Notes under the pieces: generated by a model
The model's input: only the letters and a program-made list of their open reading frames with translations
Databases searched by the model: none
Told to the model about the DNA's origin: nothing
Translations under genes and position numbers: made by a program
DNA from: Tricholomella constricta
Taxonomy: Eukaryota > Basidiomycota > Agaricomycetes > Agaricales > Lyophyllaceae
DNA length: 64,000 nucleotides
Assembly (NCBI GenBank): GCA_013368375.1
Contig: JAACJP010000001.1
Span: 1,178,001 to 1,242,000, forward strand
Reading direction: 5' to 3'
Part shown: piece after piece, positions 11,938-26,210 of the stretch
Position numbering within the stretch: the stretch's first letter is position 1
Layout: each line of letters begins with the position of its first letter

Positions 11938-13776
11938 ATGACCACCCTTCAGAAAATAAAGGTCCCTCCTGTCCTCCCATTGTTTGCCTATTGATCCCTT
12001 AGTCAAGGAATAGGAAATCGAAGATGAGATGGTGCGACCCTTCACTGCATGGTATTACTCATTGCTAACCATTTCTTAGACCAAAAGTACTATTTCGCTC
12101 AGCGTGACATTGTCCTGAATCTTATTCGCTGCTCATAGCCCAAAAAAATAAGGCGACGAGCTACCATCTCGGTCAGCTCAAAGCCAAGCTCGCCAAGCTT
12201 CGGCGAGAGCTCATTTCACCGACTGGTGGAGGCGGAGGAGGAGGCGGTTTGGGTTTCGATGTTGCGAGGTACGGACCATGTCATTCTTATCATAGTAGTC
12301 ATTTACCCTTCCGCAGAACCGGTATAGCATCGGTCGGATTCGTCGGGTTCCCTTCAGTGGGAAAGGTCAGTCTCGCGGTTCCGATGCAAGTCCCGTTGTC
12401 TTACCGATCAACCAGTCAACACTCATGTCGAAGCTTACGGGAACGCACTCCGAAATATCTGAGATTGATTTCACTACTCTCACAACAGTGCCGGGTACTC
12501 TCAAAGTTCATGGCGCGCCCATTCAGATTCTGGATCTACGTAAGTCGTTCCTAGCATTTTATCTAGCTTTTCTAACAGACAAATGTCAGCTGGTATTATT
12601 GAGGGTGCCAATGACGGCAGAGGTAGAGGTCGCCAAGGTATGTTTCTCATTCTTTCAGTCTCAATTCCGTAACGGTTTTATAATTCTGTGCATAGTCATT
12701 GCCGGTACGGACGCTCGCTACCCCTCGGTCGCCACTCCAAACTAAATTCGGCATTTTTATCCAGTTGCTCGCACATGCAACCTCATATTCATCGTCCTCG
12801 ACGTTCTCAAGCCACTCGGAGACAAAACGGTCATCGAGGCTGAGTTGGAAGGATTTGGCATCAGATTGAACAAGAAACCACCAGCTATCCTCGTACGGAA
12901 AAAGGAAAAGGGTGGAATCGCAATCACTAACACGGTTCCATTAACTAACATCGACCACGATGAAATCAAGGCCGTTTTAAGCGAGTACAAGATCAGCAAC
13001 GCGGATGTCGCTATCCGGCAACCTAATGCCACAGCCGATGATTTAGTGGACGTGGTAGAAGGCAACAGGTAAGCCGTGATCGCCTTCCGCAGAGAACCAT
13101 TGTCTGAATTGTTTTCTAGGGTTTACATTCCTGCACTTTACGTGAGCATTATCCCGATTCCAAATGCTTGAGAATATTGACTAACTCGACGAGACAGGTC
13201 CTGAACAAGGTATAAATCTGCGGAACAAACCATTTAACTGCTAAACAGCTGCCTAGATCGATGCGATCTCTATAGAGGAACTCGATCTTCTGTAAGTCCT
13301 TCTTCCACAAAAACATGGCTCCTATATCACAACTCTTCTCAGGTACAAAATTCCCATGTCTGTTCCCGTATCGTCCCGTGAATGGCTCAACATCGACGAG
13401 CTGATCGAAAAAATGTGGTCAACACTTGACCTTGTGCGCGTGTACACAAAACCCCGAGGGCTCGCTCCAGATTATACTCAGCCAGTCGTGCTTCGTCGGG
13501 GCAAATGCTCCGTCGAAGACTTCTGTAACAGCATTCACAAGGAGATAGCTAAACAGATGAAATTGTAAGTCCTTGTTTGTGGATCGAAATTGCATATTCA
13601 CATTGTCTTCCAGCGCTGTCGTGTGGGGTGCTAGCGCCAAACATTCACGTGGACAAAAAGTTGGTCTGGATCACGTCTTGGAAGATGAAGACGGTACGAC
13701 AGTTTCTTCTTTCTGTCTTTCAGATTCTGACAGATTGATTACCCTGTGCGCAGTCGTTCACATCGCTAAGAAGTAA
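11938..13776 (+). CDS. RBG1: Developmentally regulated GTP-binding protein 1 (DRG1/Rbg1)
   Basis: OBG-family GTPase that associates with translating ribosomes through a Dfrp1/Tma46 partner. The first exons are tiny: [14 protein letters not shown] and then [27 protein letters not shown]. The P-loop GFPSVGKS is split by an intron right after the Lys codon and continues [13 protein letters not shown]. Other G motifs are the TT pair in [18 protein letters not shown], and [11 protein letters not shown] for guanine recognition. The C-terminal TGS domain spans [13 protein letters not shown] to [19 protein letters not shown], ending VVHIAKK at TAA 13774-13776. There are about ten exons. A poly-Gly stretch after the HTH region is family-typical. 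Confidence 0.95.
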
Positions 13777-13854
13777 CCTTTTCTCGGCAGGAGGTGTCAT
13801 TCCAACAGAGATAACATGTTACACCAAAAGCCATGCTTTCGTGTCAATTTATAG

Positions 13855-16172
<2,318 letters not shown>

Positions 16173-16328
16173 AATACTTAAGTTGCTGTTCAATTGAAGA
16201 GTTTGTCGTTGGTGGTCGGTCAACAGGCAGACTCCCTTCCCGGCTTGGACGCATCCCCACGTGATCTAGTCATTTCCATCATTTCCATTTCAGCCCCCCG
16301 CCATAGGCAGTGTTGTTTCTGCACAACG

Positions 16329-16720
16329 ATGAGTGAACAAGTTGTCATCGGAAAAGCCACCGAGGCCACTGCTGCGAGGTAATAAATGCCTTCTTAATCC
16401 TTGCCATGGGGCTCACATGATCTATAGGAGTGTACTCTTCAAACTTGTCATGTTTAGTCTCTCGCTTGGTATTGTTCCCATCTCAAGTTACTTCGCGTCT
16501 GAAGAATATCTCTGGAATGGTACGCATGCAGATATATGATTCTGCTTCAAAACTTTACCTGTTTCATACGTTAGGTAACTCCACGTATGCCGCTATCACT
16601 GCTGTGGTTTCAGCCAACGTCGTCCTTGTCGCCTATATCATATCCTCCGTATTAGAGGACAGACCAATGGCTCCTGACACGTCGGCGAAAACTCTATTAG
16701 AAAGCAAGAAGCAGCAATGA
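16329..16720 (+). CDS. VMA21: V-ATPase assembly factor Vma21
   Basis: Small ER membrane protein that chaperones assembly of the V-ATPase Vo sector. Three exons read MSEQVVIGKATEATAAR, then SVLFKLVMFSLSLGIVPISSYF, and NSTYAAITAVVSANVVLVAYIISSV, which gives two membrane helices with a short luminal loop. The C-terminus ends KKQQ, a dilysine KKxx ER-retrieval signal as in known Vma21 proteins. The length (about 95-100 residues) fits the family. Confidence 0.9.
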
Positions 16721-17256
16721 AATATTCTACACAACTGTGCCTTTCCTCCTGCATACGTCAGGTATGTATGTGTGTTTGATCCGTGCTGGCTGTCTGTATA
16801 TGTATGACAAAATCTATGCATACGAAGGGGCGTACTTAGGTACAAACAGGCGCCAATGCGGGTGTCGCAACACCCTTGTTCCTGGAGCCCGGTGAGAGGG
16901 AGCATGTGAAGGACACTTCAACTATTTCGGTGCCATAAACCATAGTACTCAACTTAAGAACGGTGGATGCCAGGACGTCGTCGGGCGCCTGATTCCACAC
17001 AAGCTATAGCAAATATTTTGTCGGTGAGACCCAACGAAACATACCATTAGCTTCCTACGTACAAGTATTCCCTATTCATGGCGACATACAATTTGCTAGA
17101 TTACAGTGTAATAACGACAGGTGTGATGGCACAGCGAAATACGTCACTCGAGAAAAGGCTAGACTGCATATCCCCAATTTATTGGAGGATCGGATGCTGC
17201 ATACGAAGGAGTGTATGTCCTGTACTCCTGCTTGCGAATCAAGTCAGACGCTGACC
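16721..17256. other. Intergenic stretch with no supported gene
   Basis: About 540 bp between the stop codons of two convergent genes. Only short, unsupported ORFs occur in either strand. I see no repeat or RNA gene. Confidence 0.5.
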
Positions 17257-18722
17257 TTATGCTGCGAGAAGGAAACTTACGAGAGACTCCAATCCAGAAT
17301 TAGTGTCGACGCGCCTTTCAACTGCTACTCTCGTCGTGAACAGATCAGATGCAGGTGCACTCGAGGTAACTCTATGGACAGGGTGCAGTTGTTCGAAGCG
17401 AGATTGTTCACGGAGTCCCGAAGTTGATTGCGCAGTTCGCAGAGCCCTGTCCCCGACATCCTTCGGATAGGTGTCGCGTCCAGGAGGTACAAAGAATCCC
17501 GAAGCCAGAGGAGGAGTCGGTAAGGGACTGTTAGGAGGGCCGTGGGACGGGGGTGAGACGGTATGAAGACGCCTTCCTGGAAATCTCGAAGACATAGGAG
17601 ACATCGTATTTAGCGAGCAGATACTTGTAGTTGGGGTCGCCACTGGAGTGGAGTCGATGGAGCTGATGAGCGGTGACGGCGGTAGTCGGGCTACCGTTGG
17701 CGTGGGTAGCAGAACGAGGGGTTTAGGCCTTTTACGGAAACGAAGTGGAGGTGGCTTGGGAAACGATGCAAGAGTCTCACGAGATGAACGCAAGCTGTCG
17801 ACATTGGGGTTCCGTGGCTCTGGAATCGGTCGGGATGACGTTGTTGAGAGAGGAAGATGCGGAGTGGAGCTACTAGTCGCATGATAGAGACTTTTGGCTT
17901 TGGGGGCATCTGTGACTAGAACAGCGTATTCCGTCTTCAGAGAGTCGGCCAAAGGGGAAGGCGCCAATGGGCTGGGTTTACTCAGGTGATGATCGAAAGT
18001 TGGTCGATGACTATGGGACAACCGCTCCTCGACACCAAGTATCTCGTGAACGTCGTGGTCCGGACGATCCTGCACACCCTTCAAGTCCTGAGGTGAACCT
18101 TCCCCGCCCGTTTCTGGGGCAACGGGACACTGGCTGTCCCGTCCATTACGGCGAAAGGCTGGTCCCAAAGATGAGCTAGGGTGAGAAGGTCTGATTTGGG
18201 GCTCTGGAGCAAATTTTACACGGGTAGGAGAACGGGCTGTGAATTGAGGCTGAGAGAAGAGATTGAGAGACGGTGGCCGAGGGGGACGATGAGGGGGACC
18301 TCTAGATTGGAGAGACTGTGACTCGATGTATAAACTCGGCGGGCCGTGCGAAGGGTTATGTGGTGGGCCGTGAGAGGAGTGGAAAAAGGAGCCATGCTTC
18401 CCGCGGAGCTTGGGTACAATTTGAGCATGAATTGATTCCCAGTTATCGGGCCCATTCACAAGCACCCTGCCTGTAATACTGTTTTGCGAGTCCTACATAT
18501 GCAATGAGCGAGTCATGGTCATATCTTGGTGATGAGAAGACAGACCTGGAAGGTGGAGTCGAATTCGAGAGATAGTACCGTGGTTGCCTCGCTATAGGCA
18601 GGTTTCAGAGGTGGGACAGGCGGTACTTCCCGCAAAATGGATTCTGCAGGTGGCTGGGACTTGGTCGACGAATTTCCATCCTTCTTCCGCCATGTATTGC
18701 GCAAGAATGACACCGGCTTCAT
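17257..18722 (-). CDS. Pro/Ser-rich protein, function unknown
   Basis: Two exons: ATG 18722 (MKPVSFLRNTWRKKDG) to about 18544, then from about 18493 to the stop at 17257, joined in frame as FQDSQNSITGRVLVNGPDNW. The first about 110 residues look folded; ATTVLSLEFDS and SITGRVLV faintly recall an arrestin N-domain strand pattern, but this is only a suggestion. The remaining about 370 residues are Pro/Ser/Arg-rich and low-complexity (repeated SHGPP and PPHRPPRPP). The long single ORF of about 400 codons supports it as real coding sequence. Overall I do not recognise the family. Confidence 0.55.
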
Positions 18723-20836
18723 ATAGTGCGAGGGAGACGGTAAGAACCTTGTAAATTCGAGACCTAGCGTAGAATGGAATGTGAAGGTCCTGCGAGCTAA
18801 ATCGCAACGATTATATAGACCAAGAACATAATCCACTTTTCACTTCTTCCGCATTATCGTGAGGTTCATGCTTCATCGATTTGAAAGTCAATCAAAAGAT
18901 CTGTTCCTGTGTGTCAATCTGAGAAATTGAGCTCCTGGCATTGTGGCACAGCCTGGTTCTTGGCCGCTGTCGTGGAAGCAGGGCGGAATCAATTCCGTGA
19001 CTCTGGCTGATCGATCATGCACATGGATGGATGGATGGATGGATGTATTTCTCGCATGGATCATTCAACTGGACTGGGACTTCAACCTGATTGTCCCTCC
19101 AAAGCAATTCAGTTCCATCCTCACTGTGCAAAAAAAATTCTTGGTCCACCCAACGCGATAGACTGAATGGCTTTGTTGGCCTGCATAGTTGTCTCGCCTG
19201 TCAGACTGATGAACTCGGAATTCCACTGTAGTCCTTACACTCGGGAATCCATGCAGTGCGATACATGCTTGCTGCTGGACATCAATGCTACTGGTCTGAA
19301 TATCTAAGATTCTGACGGTGATAAGTCGTGAAAAGTAGTGACTATTTCTGGAGTTTGTTCGACATAACTGCCACTCAAGGTTTCCTAGATGTAATCTCCT
19401 CAGCCCCGTGCTTGTCGAGAGTACCACGCGGTCAATATTCACTCTGCCGAGACTCTGAGAACGCCATGGTTCCGGCCCCCGGGCTCCAACTGCCACCATT
19501 CGGCAGATTCAGGGCGAGAACAGTCAGTCGATCATTCATGAACGATGCTTGTACACCTATCTACACATTTATCCTGTCTTTATGCGGCTATCGTTAAGCT
19601 CTGTAAGATAGTACACCGATAATACTGAACCTTTGAGGTTGTGTGCCATCTTTAGTTGTCCAGAGGGTCAGAATCTATGTAATTTAGGCCCCAACATGAA
19701 CTATGGATATCGGGACCCAACACATACCGTGTTATGCCCGAGGATCGGCGGAGGGACTCAAACACGCCACATATGCATGGCATGGACCTCTCATCGGAGA
19801 AATTTCTACAAACCGTTGCCGGCGGGGTGTCGTTCCGCTTGACTTGTTTACTTGTCGACATCCAGGGTGACAAAGTCGAACAATCCCACCCAGTGCAATC
19901 CGAAAGCAATCAAAAGGAATGCACGTCTGGTCTTATACACGTATACCATATTCTTCTGACATGCTGGAAATGAGGCCCAATGAAGCCGGGCTTAGCTATC
20001 ATGCTTGCGGTCCTCCTATTTAAAACAGGCGTCGAAAGGCAGGAACCAACGACGGCAAGGGGATCCCTGTTAGATCCTGCATCGTCGGCCATGCGAATGG
20101 GGTCCCTGGTCATTTCATCACTGACATAATTCCTTGCCTTCTAAGTCCGCGTCGACGAAGTTCTCGTGTTCAGTGGACCTGGACCTTGGTCGAATGTGTT
20201 GAGGAAGAGGCGTCGTGACAGACGAGGGCCATCAGCAGAAAGCATTTCAATCAACGCCCCCATGTCGAAAAATGGCGAGATGGTTTTCGAGGCATTACAA
20301 CGATAAATAAGAGTCCAAGAGCATGTTAAACTACCTCTACGCGAACTGCTTCAGAGGGGGATGGGGGCAGAGGGAGCGGAGTCTGGGAGGGGCGGAGACT
20401 AGAGAGATCGTAGCCACGGACGATGGATAGCACCGTCCGCCAAAGCGGGCCCCCCAAAATATATTTGGCTGGCGAGGAGCGAAATGGCTACACAAAAGGA
20501 GGGACGACACAAAAAAAGACAAACAGAAAAAAGGGCTAGTGGTGGGAGGGCGAGCGAAAAGACGAGAGAATATAGTCTACAAGCTAATATAATAAACTGA
20601 TTAGAATAAAAGAGAAAAGGCGGCGAAGCCGGGAAGTGTACGATTAAAGGTTTGACGAAGTTAAACTAAAATCGACGAGGGTGAGGAGCTTACCGGATGA
20701 CCAGTGATGAACAGAAGATAATTAAAAAGGAGAAACAGAATGACCTGTTATCACTGGAAATCCAGAAGAGAGGTGAGCTGGAGCGCAGCTAGCAGAAGGG
20801 CACGAAGTGCGTACCTGGGCTGGGAAAGGAAGGAAG
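18723..20836. other. Gene-poor stretch left of the retrotransposon cluster
   Basis: About 2.1 kb without a supportable gene. It holds a short GGAT tetranucleotide repeat at about 19024-19044 and a purine-rich AT-rich segment near 20500-20700. Small ORFs here have no recognisable motif and no splice-joined continuation. Confidence 0.45.
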
Positions 20837-21169
20837 TGTTGAAGTACGGCTCACGTGCGACTCGGGATCAGTCTCGTGGTCAAAAGGTCGCGTCTACAAA
20901 AGGTGGACGCGACCGTCGAATCAATATCAAAGCGGGTATCAAGCCCATTGTTTGGTTCGAGAAGTTTTCATTCCTACTTATACGCTCAATTCCCCTTTCC
21001 CAACCCTCAGTTGATCACACTATTGTCGTGCAACTGAGGTATGTTTATTCTTCCAATACTAAACCATCAACTACTTACTTACCTATTGTCTCGTAGCTTA
21101 TCTGACTCCAATAGGTACAGAATATAGTTGATCACACTATTGTTGTGCAACTGAGCTTATCTGACTCCA
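20837..21169 (+). repeat. Element A 5' LTR (333 bp)
   Basis: Matches 25524-25856 over its full length. Internally it has two copies of a segment containing GTTGATCACACTATTG and two of CTTATCTGACTCCA. The end assigned here (TGACTCCA) is where the two copies stop matching. Because the following AATAGG also occurs inside the LTR, the true end could be a few bases later. Confidence 0.88.
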
Positions 21170-21172
21170 ATA

Positions 21173-21184
21173 GGTTATGGGCCC
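21173..21184 (+). promoter_or_regulatory. Element A primer-binding site (half-tRNA-iMet type)
   Basis: GGTTATGGGCCC lies three bases after the LTR. It is complementary to the anticodon arm of eukaryotic initiator tRNA-Met (GGGCCCAUAACC), the site used by Drosophila copia with a cleaved half-tRNA primer. The match past 12 nt is unclear. Confidence 0.6.
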
Positions 21185-21266
21185 CGAGTCCTTCAATTGA
21201 ACTCAGAACGCACGATAAACCAACTCAAACAAGACCCCGAACCGAACACAGAAACCAATAACCGAA

Positions 21267-24200
21267 ATGTCATCCTCTAACCCTGCCCCCTTTCTCCTAC
21301 ACCCGGATGAGAGATACGACAGCACAAACTGGATTGATTGGAAGGCCACGATATGGGCTGCGGCAAAATCCCGCGGCCTAGAGGGATACCTCGATGGCAC
21401 AAACAGACGGCCTTCCCCAGCACCGGACAGCTCCCTCCCGATGCTCCCGACCTTATACTGGGGTTCGGAGAACCCAAGCGCAGAGGAATGGCGCCAACGC
21501 GATGCATTTACCCAGGGAATGGTAGTGCTTAACGTAAAGAACGCCATAGGTCATGGCGTAACCACAGACGGGACCGCGGCTGAGACGTGGTCATCGCTGA
21601 CGTCAATAAAAGACGCAGTCTCAGACCTCGGCCTTCTCAAAGCCGACGAAGACCTCCGTAGCATCAAATACGAGGATGGGAAAGACCTTGATGCGCACTT
21701 CGCGAGCCTCAGGAAGGCTTGGGCGCACGCTAATGGGCAGGGTGGCACGATGACCGATGCCCAGTTCCGCATGGTTGTACTAGGATCGATGCCGCCTTCA
21801 TGGAACCTGATCGTAGGCGGGCTCCATCAGTCAAAGGACTCCGCGACGGTTATAACGGGACTTACCATGTACAACCTCATAAGTCATGCACAACAAACCG
21901 GTCACGACGCCAGCGACACTCGCACTGGCGACTCAATCGCGCGGACGACCTCCCAAATCGACGGTCGTATGTACCAACACGCCAGCATGTGGGCGCGTAG
22001 GACATCTAGCCCAGGACTGTTTCAGGCCCGGCGGAGGAAAGGCTGGTCAGTACCCGGACTGGTGGGCAAAGAAAGGAAATGCCACACCAGCAGCGGGAAC
22101 AACGACTGCGGCCCCTACTACGACGACTACCGCAGCAGTGAACTTAGCGACAGCCCCCATGACTGCGCCATCGAACGTCGACCCCAACACCACATCATTC
22201 TACTCATTCTTGGCTACGTCGTCGTCGTCCCAGGCAGCGCACACAGACGGCAGCATCATGACATATGCTGACTCGGGGGCGAGCGATCACTGCTTCGTGA
22301 AATGAGCAGATTTTGCCACATACACCCAGTTCCCAGCCGCACTCGAAGGGTCCACGGCTTCGGCAGGAGGGACATTCGTGATCCTAGGGCGAGGAGACGT
22401 CAGGAAGGTGGTGGAATTCAAAGGGAGGCGCATAGAGCTCACATTCCGCGACACAATCCACACACCAAACCTGTCACACAATCTCATCTCCATAGGGCGA
22501 CTCGGCGCCGCCGGATTTACGACTGCCTTCGGCAAGCACGGCGCAACGTTTATCGACCCAAGCGGCAACGAATTCCTATTCGGCCCTACTGTGGGCACGA
22601 TGTACAAAGTGGAAACGTCAGAGCAGAAGGCTGTTGTCCTCTACTCGCGATCAAAGACCAAGCCAACAGACTTCGCAACATGGCACCGCCGGCTGACGCA
22701 CGTGGGGGTAGACTCTATCGAGGCAATGATAAGGGGGGGGTTAGTTCGCGGGCTCGAACTCACCGGAAAAGGAAGGCCAGTGGGCAAGTGCAAGGACTGC
22801 ATCTTTGGAAAGCACACGAGGCATCCCTTCAATGGTGAGGCTGCAGTAGAGAAGGAGCTGAACGAGCGGGCATACACGGACCTATGGGGCCCTGCTAGAG
22901 TCCAGTCGACGGCGGTAAGCTGTACATGATGCCATGGGGCGACGGCTGCTCGTCGCACTGAGAGGTGTACTTCCTGGCAAACAAGAAGGCAGAGACAACC
23001 CTCACCTCGCTGCGCCACTACCACGCACTGTCAGAGAGGCAGACTGGAAAGAAATTGAAAAGGATCAGGACGGACGGCGGTGGCGAGTTCGTCAATGAAC
23101 TGTGGGGAGCGTACACGTCGGAACACGGTATAATCCATGAATTGACCACGTCATACTCACCGCAGTCAAATGGGTTCGCGGAGCGTCTCAATCGGACCAT
23201 CCTAGAACAGGTCAGAACAATGCTCCGCGACGCGAAGCTACCAGGGACTTACTGGGCAGAATGCGCAGCAACGGTCATACCCAACGGCGCAGCACCCGGG
23301 AAAGACCCCATATGAGATGTGGTTTGGGGAGAAACCAGACATCTCACACTTGCGGCCGTTTGGGTGTGTGGTGTTTGCCAAGATCCCAGAGGAACTAGGC
23401 GGGAGCAAATTAGAGGCACGATCAGTTGAATCGGTACTCCTCGGATACTTCGGGCGTGATGCGTACCGGCTACTAGACCGATCACCCGGTCAAATTTTCA
23501 GATCCCGCGATGTAATCTTCGAGGAGGGCCTAACAAATTGGACCCTCATGTACACGGGTAGCCAGTCAGACACGGACGACGACCTCATCACCATCACCAG
23601 CCCAGCAGCCGACAACTTCACCGAAGATGAGCCACCAACCGTCCCCGCCCACGACACCATCACAGCACCACAGGTACCGAGAGCAGACACGCCTGACCTA
23701 CCACTGGCATTGCGCCGCTCCCCTAGACTAGCGAAAACGACTGCAGCCGCCAGAGCTTCCAAGGGCTCTGAGCAAAACATCGAAGCGGATAGACTAGCCG
23801 GGCGAGAGTGGGCAACGGACGGACCCCCAACTGGGCTATCAGCGACTGCATACCCGGAGCACCTAGATGACAAGGCAGCGTCCCTGGTGGACCCCACCGA
23901 GCACTGGGTACCTAAGTCATACACCAAGGCGATGACCCGTCCTGACCTGTGGAGAGCACCCATGGACAAGGAGATAGAAAACCTGCGCGCACACAAAGTC
24001 TGGACGCTGGTAGACCGGCCCCCCAATGTGAAACCGATGAAAAACCGCTGGACATACGCCAATAAGTACGATGTCAATGGGATACTCATCGGTCGGAAGG
24101 CCCGCCTCGTCGCAAAGGGCTTCACCCAGGTACCGGGGGTGGACTACATTGCCAATAGCTACGCGTCGGTCGTGAGGTACGAGTCGCTGAGGATGAACTT

Positions 24201-25505
24201 AGCCCTCGCCGCGGCAAAGGACATGGCGATCTGGCAGATCGATTACATCGGTGCCTACCTGAACGCTCCCTCACACGTCCCCATCATCATGGAGCAAGTA
24301 GAAGGGTACGAGGAGAAGGTCGGACCAGGCGAGGTCCCGAAGGTGGCGAGGGTGACGAAGGCGCTGTACGGAACGATGGACGGGGCATTCAACTGGTGGG
24401 GAATGCTAGACAAAGAGATGACGGACCTGGGGTATTGCCGGTCGCAGGCAGACCAGTCTGTCTGCTCGCGCCATGCGGACGGGGAATCCACCATCACGGC
24501 AACATACACGGATGACATGACAGGTGTCTCGTCGACGGAGGAGGGAGGACAGAGGGCAAGGGAAGAGTTAGGCTGGAAGTATAAGGCAAAGGACATGGGG
24601 GAGGCAAAGCTGATTCTCGGCATACGGGTCGATAGGGACCGGGCGGCAGGGACTCTCTCCCTATCTCAGCGCGCGTATCTGGAGCGCATACTCGCGCGCT
24701 ATGGGATGACTGACTGCAGCACCAGGCCAACACCACTCCCCCTGGGCGTCGTCCTCAATAAATCCCAATCACCAGCCACAGACGAGGACCGACTCTTCAT
24801 GAAAGACAAGCCCTACCGCGAGGCTCTCGGGTCCATCATGTACGTGCAGATCGGCACACGTCCTGACCTCGCATACGCAGTATCGACGCTTGCCAAGTTC
24901 AGCATTGACCCCGGACCGGCCCACTGGAATGCGCTTATGCACGTCCTCCGCTACCTGAAGGGCACACTCCACTACAGGATCATGTACGGCGGTAAGGGGC
25001 ACAAAAGCATTGTGCCCATGGGATACGTCGATGCCGACTATGGAGGGGACACTGACACACGACGCTCCTGCTCTGGACATGTCTTCTTCCAGGCTGGCGG
25101 CCAAACATCATGGGGACGCAGTATCAGCAGACGGTGGCGCTGTCCACTACTGAAGCGGAATACATGTCATTGACCAGGAGCGCAAAGCAAGCCATTTGGA
25201 TGTACTCGGCGCTCGAGGAAATCGGCTTTCCCCAAGTTAAACCGGCAGTCCTTTACAACGACAATGCCGGCGCGATATCCCTATCCAAAAATACGAAACA
25301 CAACGCCCGCGTAAAGCACATCGACATCCGGCATCACTACATACGCGAGCGCGTTGATACTGGTGACATCATCGTCAACTATGTCCCCTCTGCCGACAAC
25401 ATTGCGGACTTATTCACAAAGCCCTTAGGACGCGTCGCTCACTACCGCTTCTGCGTCATGCTCCGACTCTGCGACGACGACGCTGCGACGGGCAAGGAGG
25501 AGTAG
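21267..25505 (+). pseudogene. Element A gag-pol, frameshifted (copia Gag-PR-IN-RT-RH)
   Basis: The Gag-like N-terminus (21267 on) is a UBN2-type copia Gag. A frameshift near 21.9 kb moves the reading to a frame with a zinc knuckle (ACGRVGHLAQDC) and the protease motif DSGASDH. An in-frame TGA at 22303-22305 follows, and the same frame continues to the GAG-pre-integrase motif TWHRRLTHVG. Further shifts occur near 22.92 kb, 23.29 kb (an extra base before the PYEMWFGEK region) and 25.11 kb. Integrase has RTDGGGEF and SPQSNGFAER; RT has WQIDYIGAYLNA and YTDD in place of the usual YVDD; RNase H ends LSTTEAEYM and HIDIRHHYIRE. It is not translatable as one product. Confidence 0.9.
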
Positions 25506-25523
25506 CCTGCGAGCCAGGAGTAG

Positions 25524-25856
25524 TGTTGAAGTACGGCTCACGTGCGACTCGGGATCAGTCTCGTGGTCAAAAGGTCGCGTCTACAAAAGGTGGACGCAAC
25601 CGTCGAATCAATATCAAAGCGGGTATCAAGCCCATTGTTTAGTTCGAGAAGTTTTCATTCCTACTTATACGCTCAATTCCCCTTTCCCAACCCTCAGTTG
25701 ATCACACTATTGTCGTGCAACTGAGGTATGTTTATTCTTCCAATACTAAACCATCAACTACTTACTTACCTATTGTCTCGTAGCTTATCTGACTCCAATA
25801 GGTACAGAATATAGTTGATCACACTATTGTCGTGCAACTGAGCTTATCTGACTCCA
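25524..25856 (+). repeat. Element A 3' LTR (333 bp)
   Basis: Direct repeat of 20837-21169. Its last base abuts the first base of the element B LTR with no spacer. A purine stretch (AAGGAGGAG, near 25494) lies upstream but is not adjacent. Confidence 0.88.
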
Positions 25857-26090
25857 TGTAACGGTTGTACGGGGTTGGGGGATCCTTGCGAGACACCAGA
25901 CACGTTAAGCTAGACCAATCTGTGGGATTCTGCTAAGTACGTGTACAGGGTGAAGGTGCAAAGGATTATCTAAGCATAAACTGTACAGGACATTTATATA
26001 CGCATAACAAAGATGGTCGTGCATTACCAGAAGGTAATGCCAAACAGGGTGCGTCTCAATATAGACGTATTGTAACGCGCCGTCGTTACA
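25857..26090 (-). repeat. Element B 3' LTR (234 bp)
   Basis: Begins TGTAACG and ends CGTTACA, with perfect 7-bp inverted ends. It matches 53596-53829. Internally it carries an inverted repeat GCATTACC / GGTAATGC. Confidence 0.92.
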
Positions 26091-26121
26091 CACCCCCCTT
26101 TGAGATCAATGTATGATCTCA
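26091..26121 (-). promoter_or_regulatory. Element B polypurine tract with adjacent hairpin
   Basis: On the minus strand AAAGGGGGGTG immediately precedes the 3' LTR (plus strand 26091-26100 CACCCCCCTT), the expected plus-strand primer. Next to it, TGAGATCA (26101-26108) and TGATCTCA (26114-26121) can form an 8-bp stem. The rest, up to 26210, is 3' untranslated sequence with no ORF. Confidence 0.75.
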
Positions 26122-26210
26122 GCAGATGGATGTGCATGGTTATTATTATAATTACAAAGCGTGAGTATACAACTCCCACTTAATTAGGGATCGCGTATGT
26201 ATTTCGACGG

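Larger units (their letters stand above)
20837..25856 (+). mobile_element. Element A: Ty1/copia LTR retrotransposon, decayed
   Basis: Bounded by two 333-bp direct repeats that begin TGTTGAAGTA and end TGACTCCA, with about three differences between them by eye. The internal order Gag, protease, integrase, reverse transcriptase, RNase H is that of Pseudoviridae. No target-site duplication is found: the left flank ends ggaag, while the right LTR is followed directly by the LTR of element B. Confidence 0.93.

Noticed and set aside
19021..19050. GGAT tetranucleotide run, and a matching CCAT run near 1990-2010, as a possible regulatory repeat.
   Set aside because: Simple microsatellites without context suggesting function.
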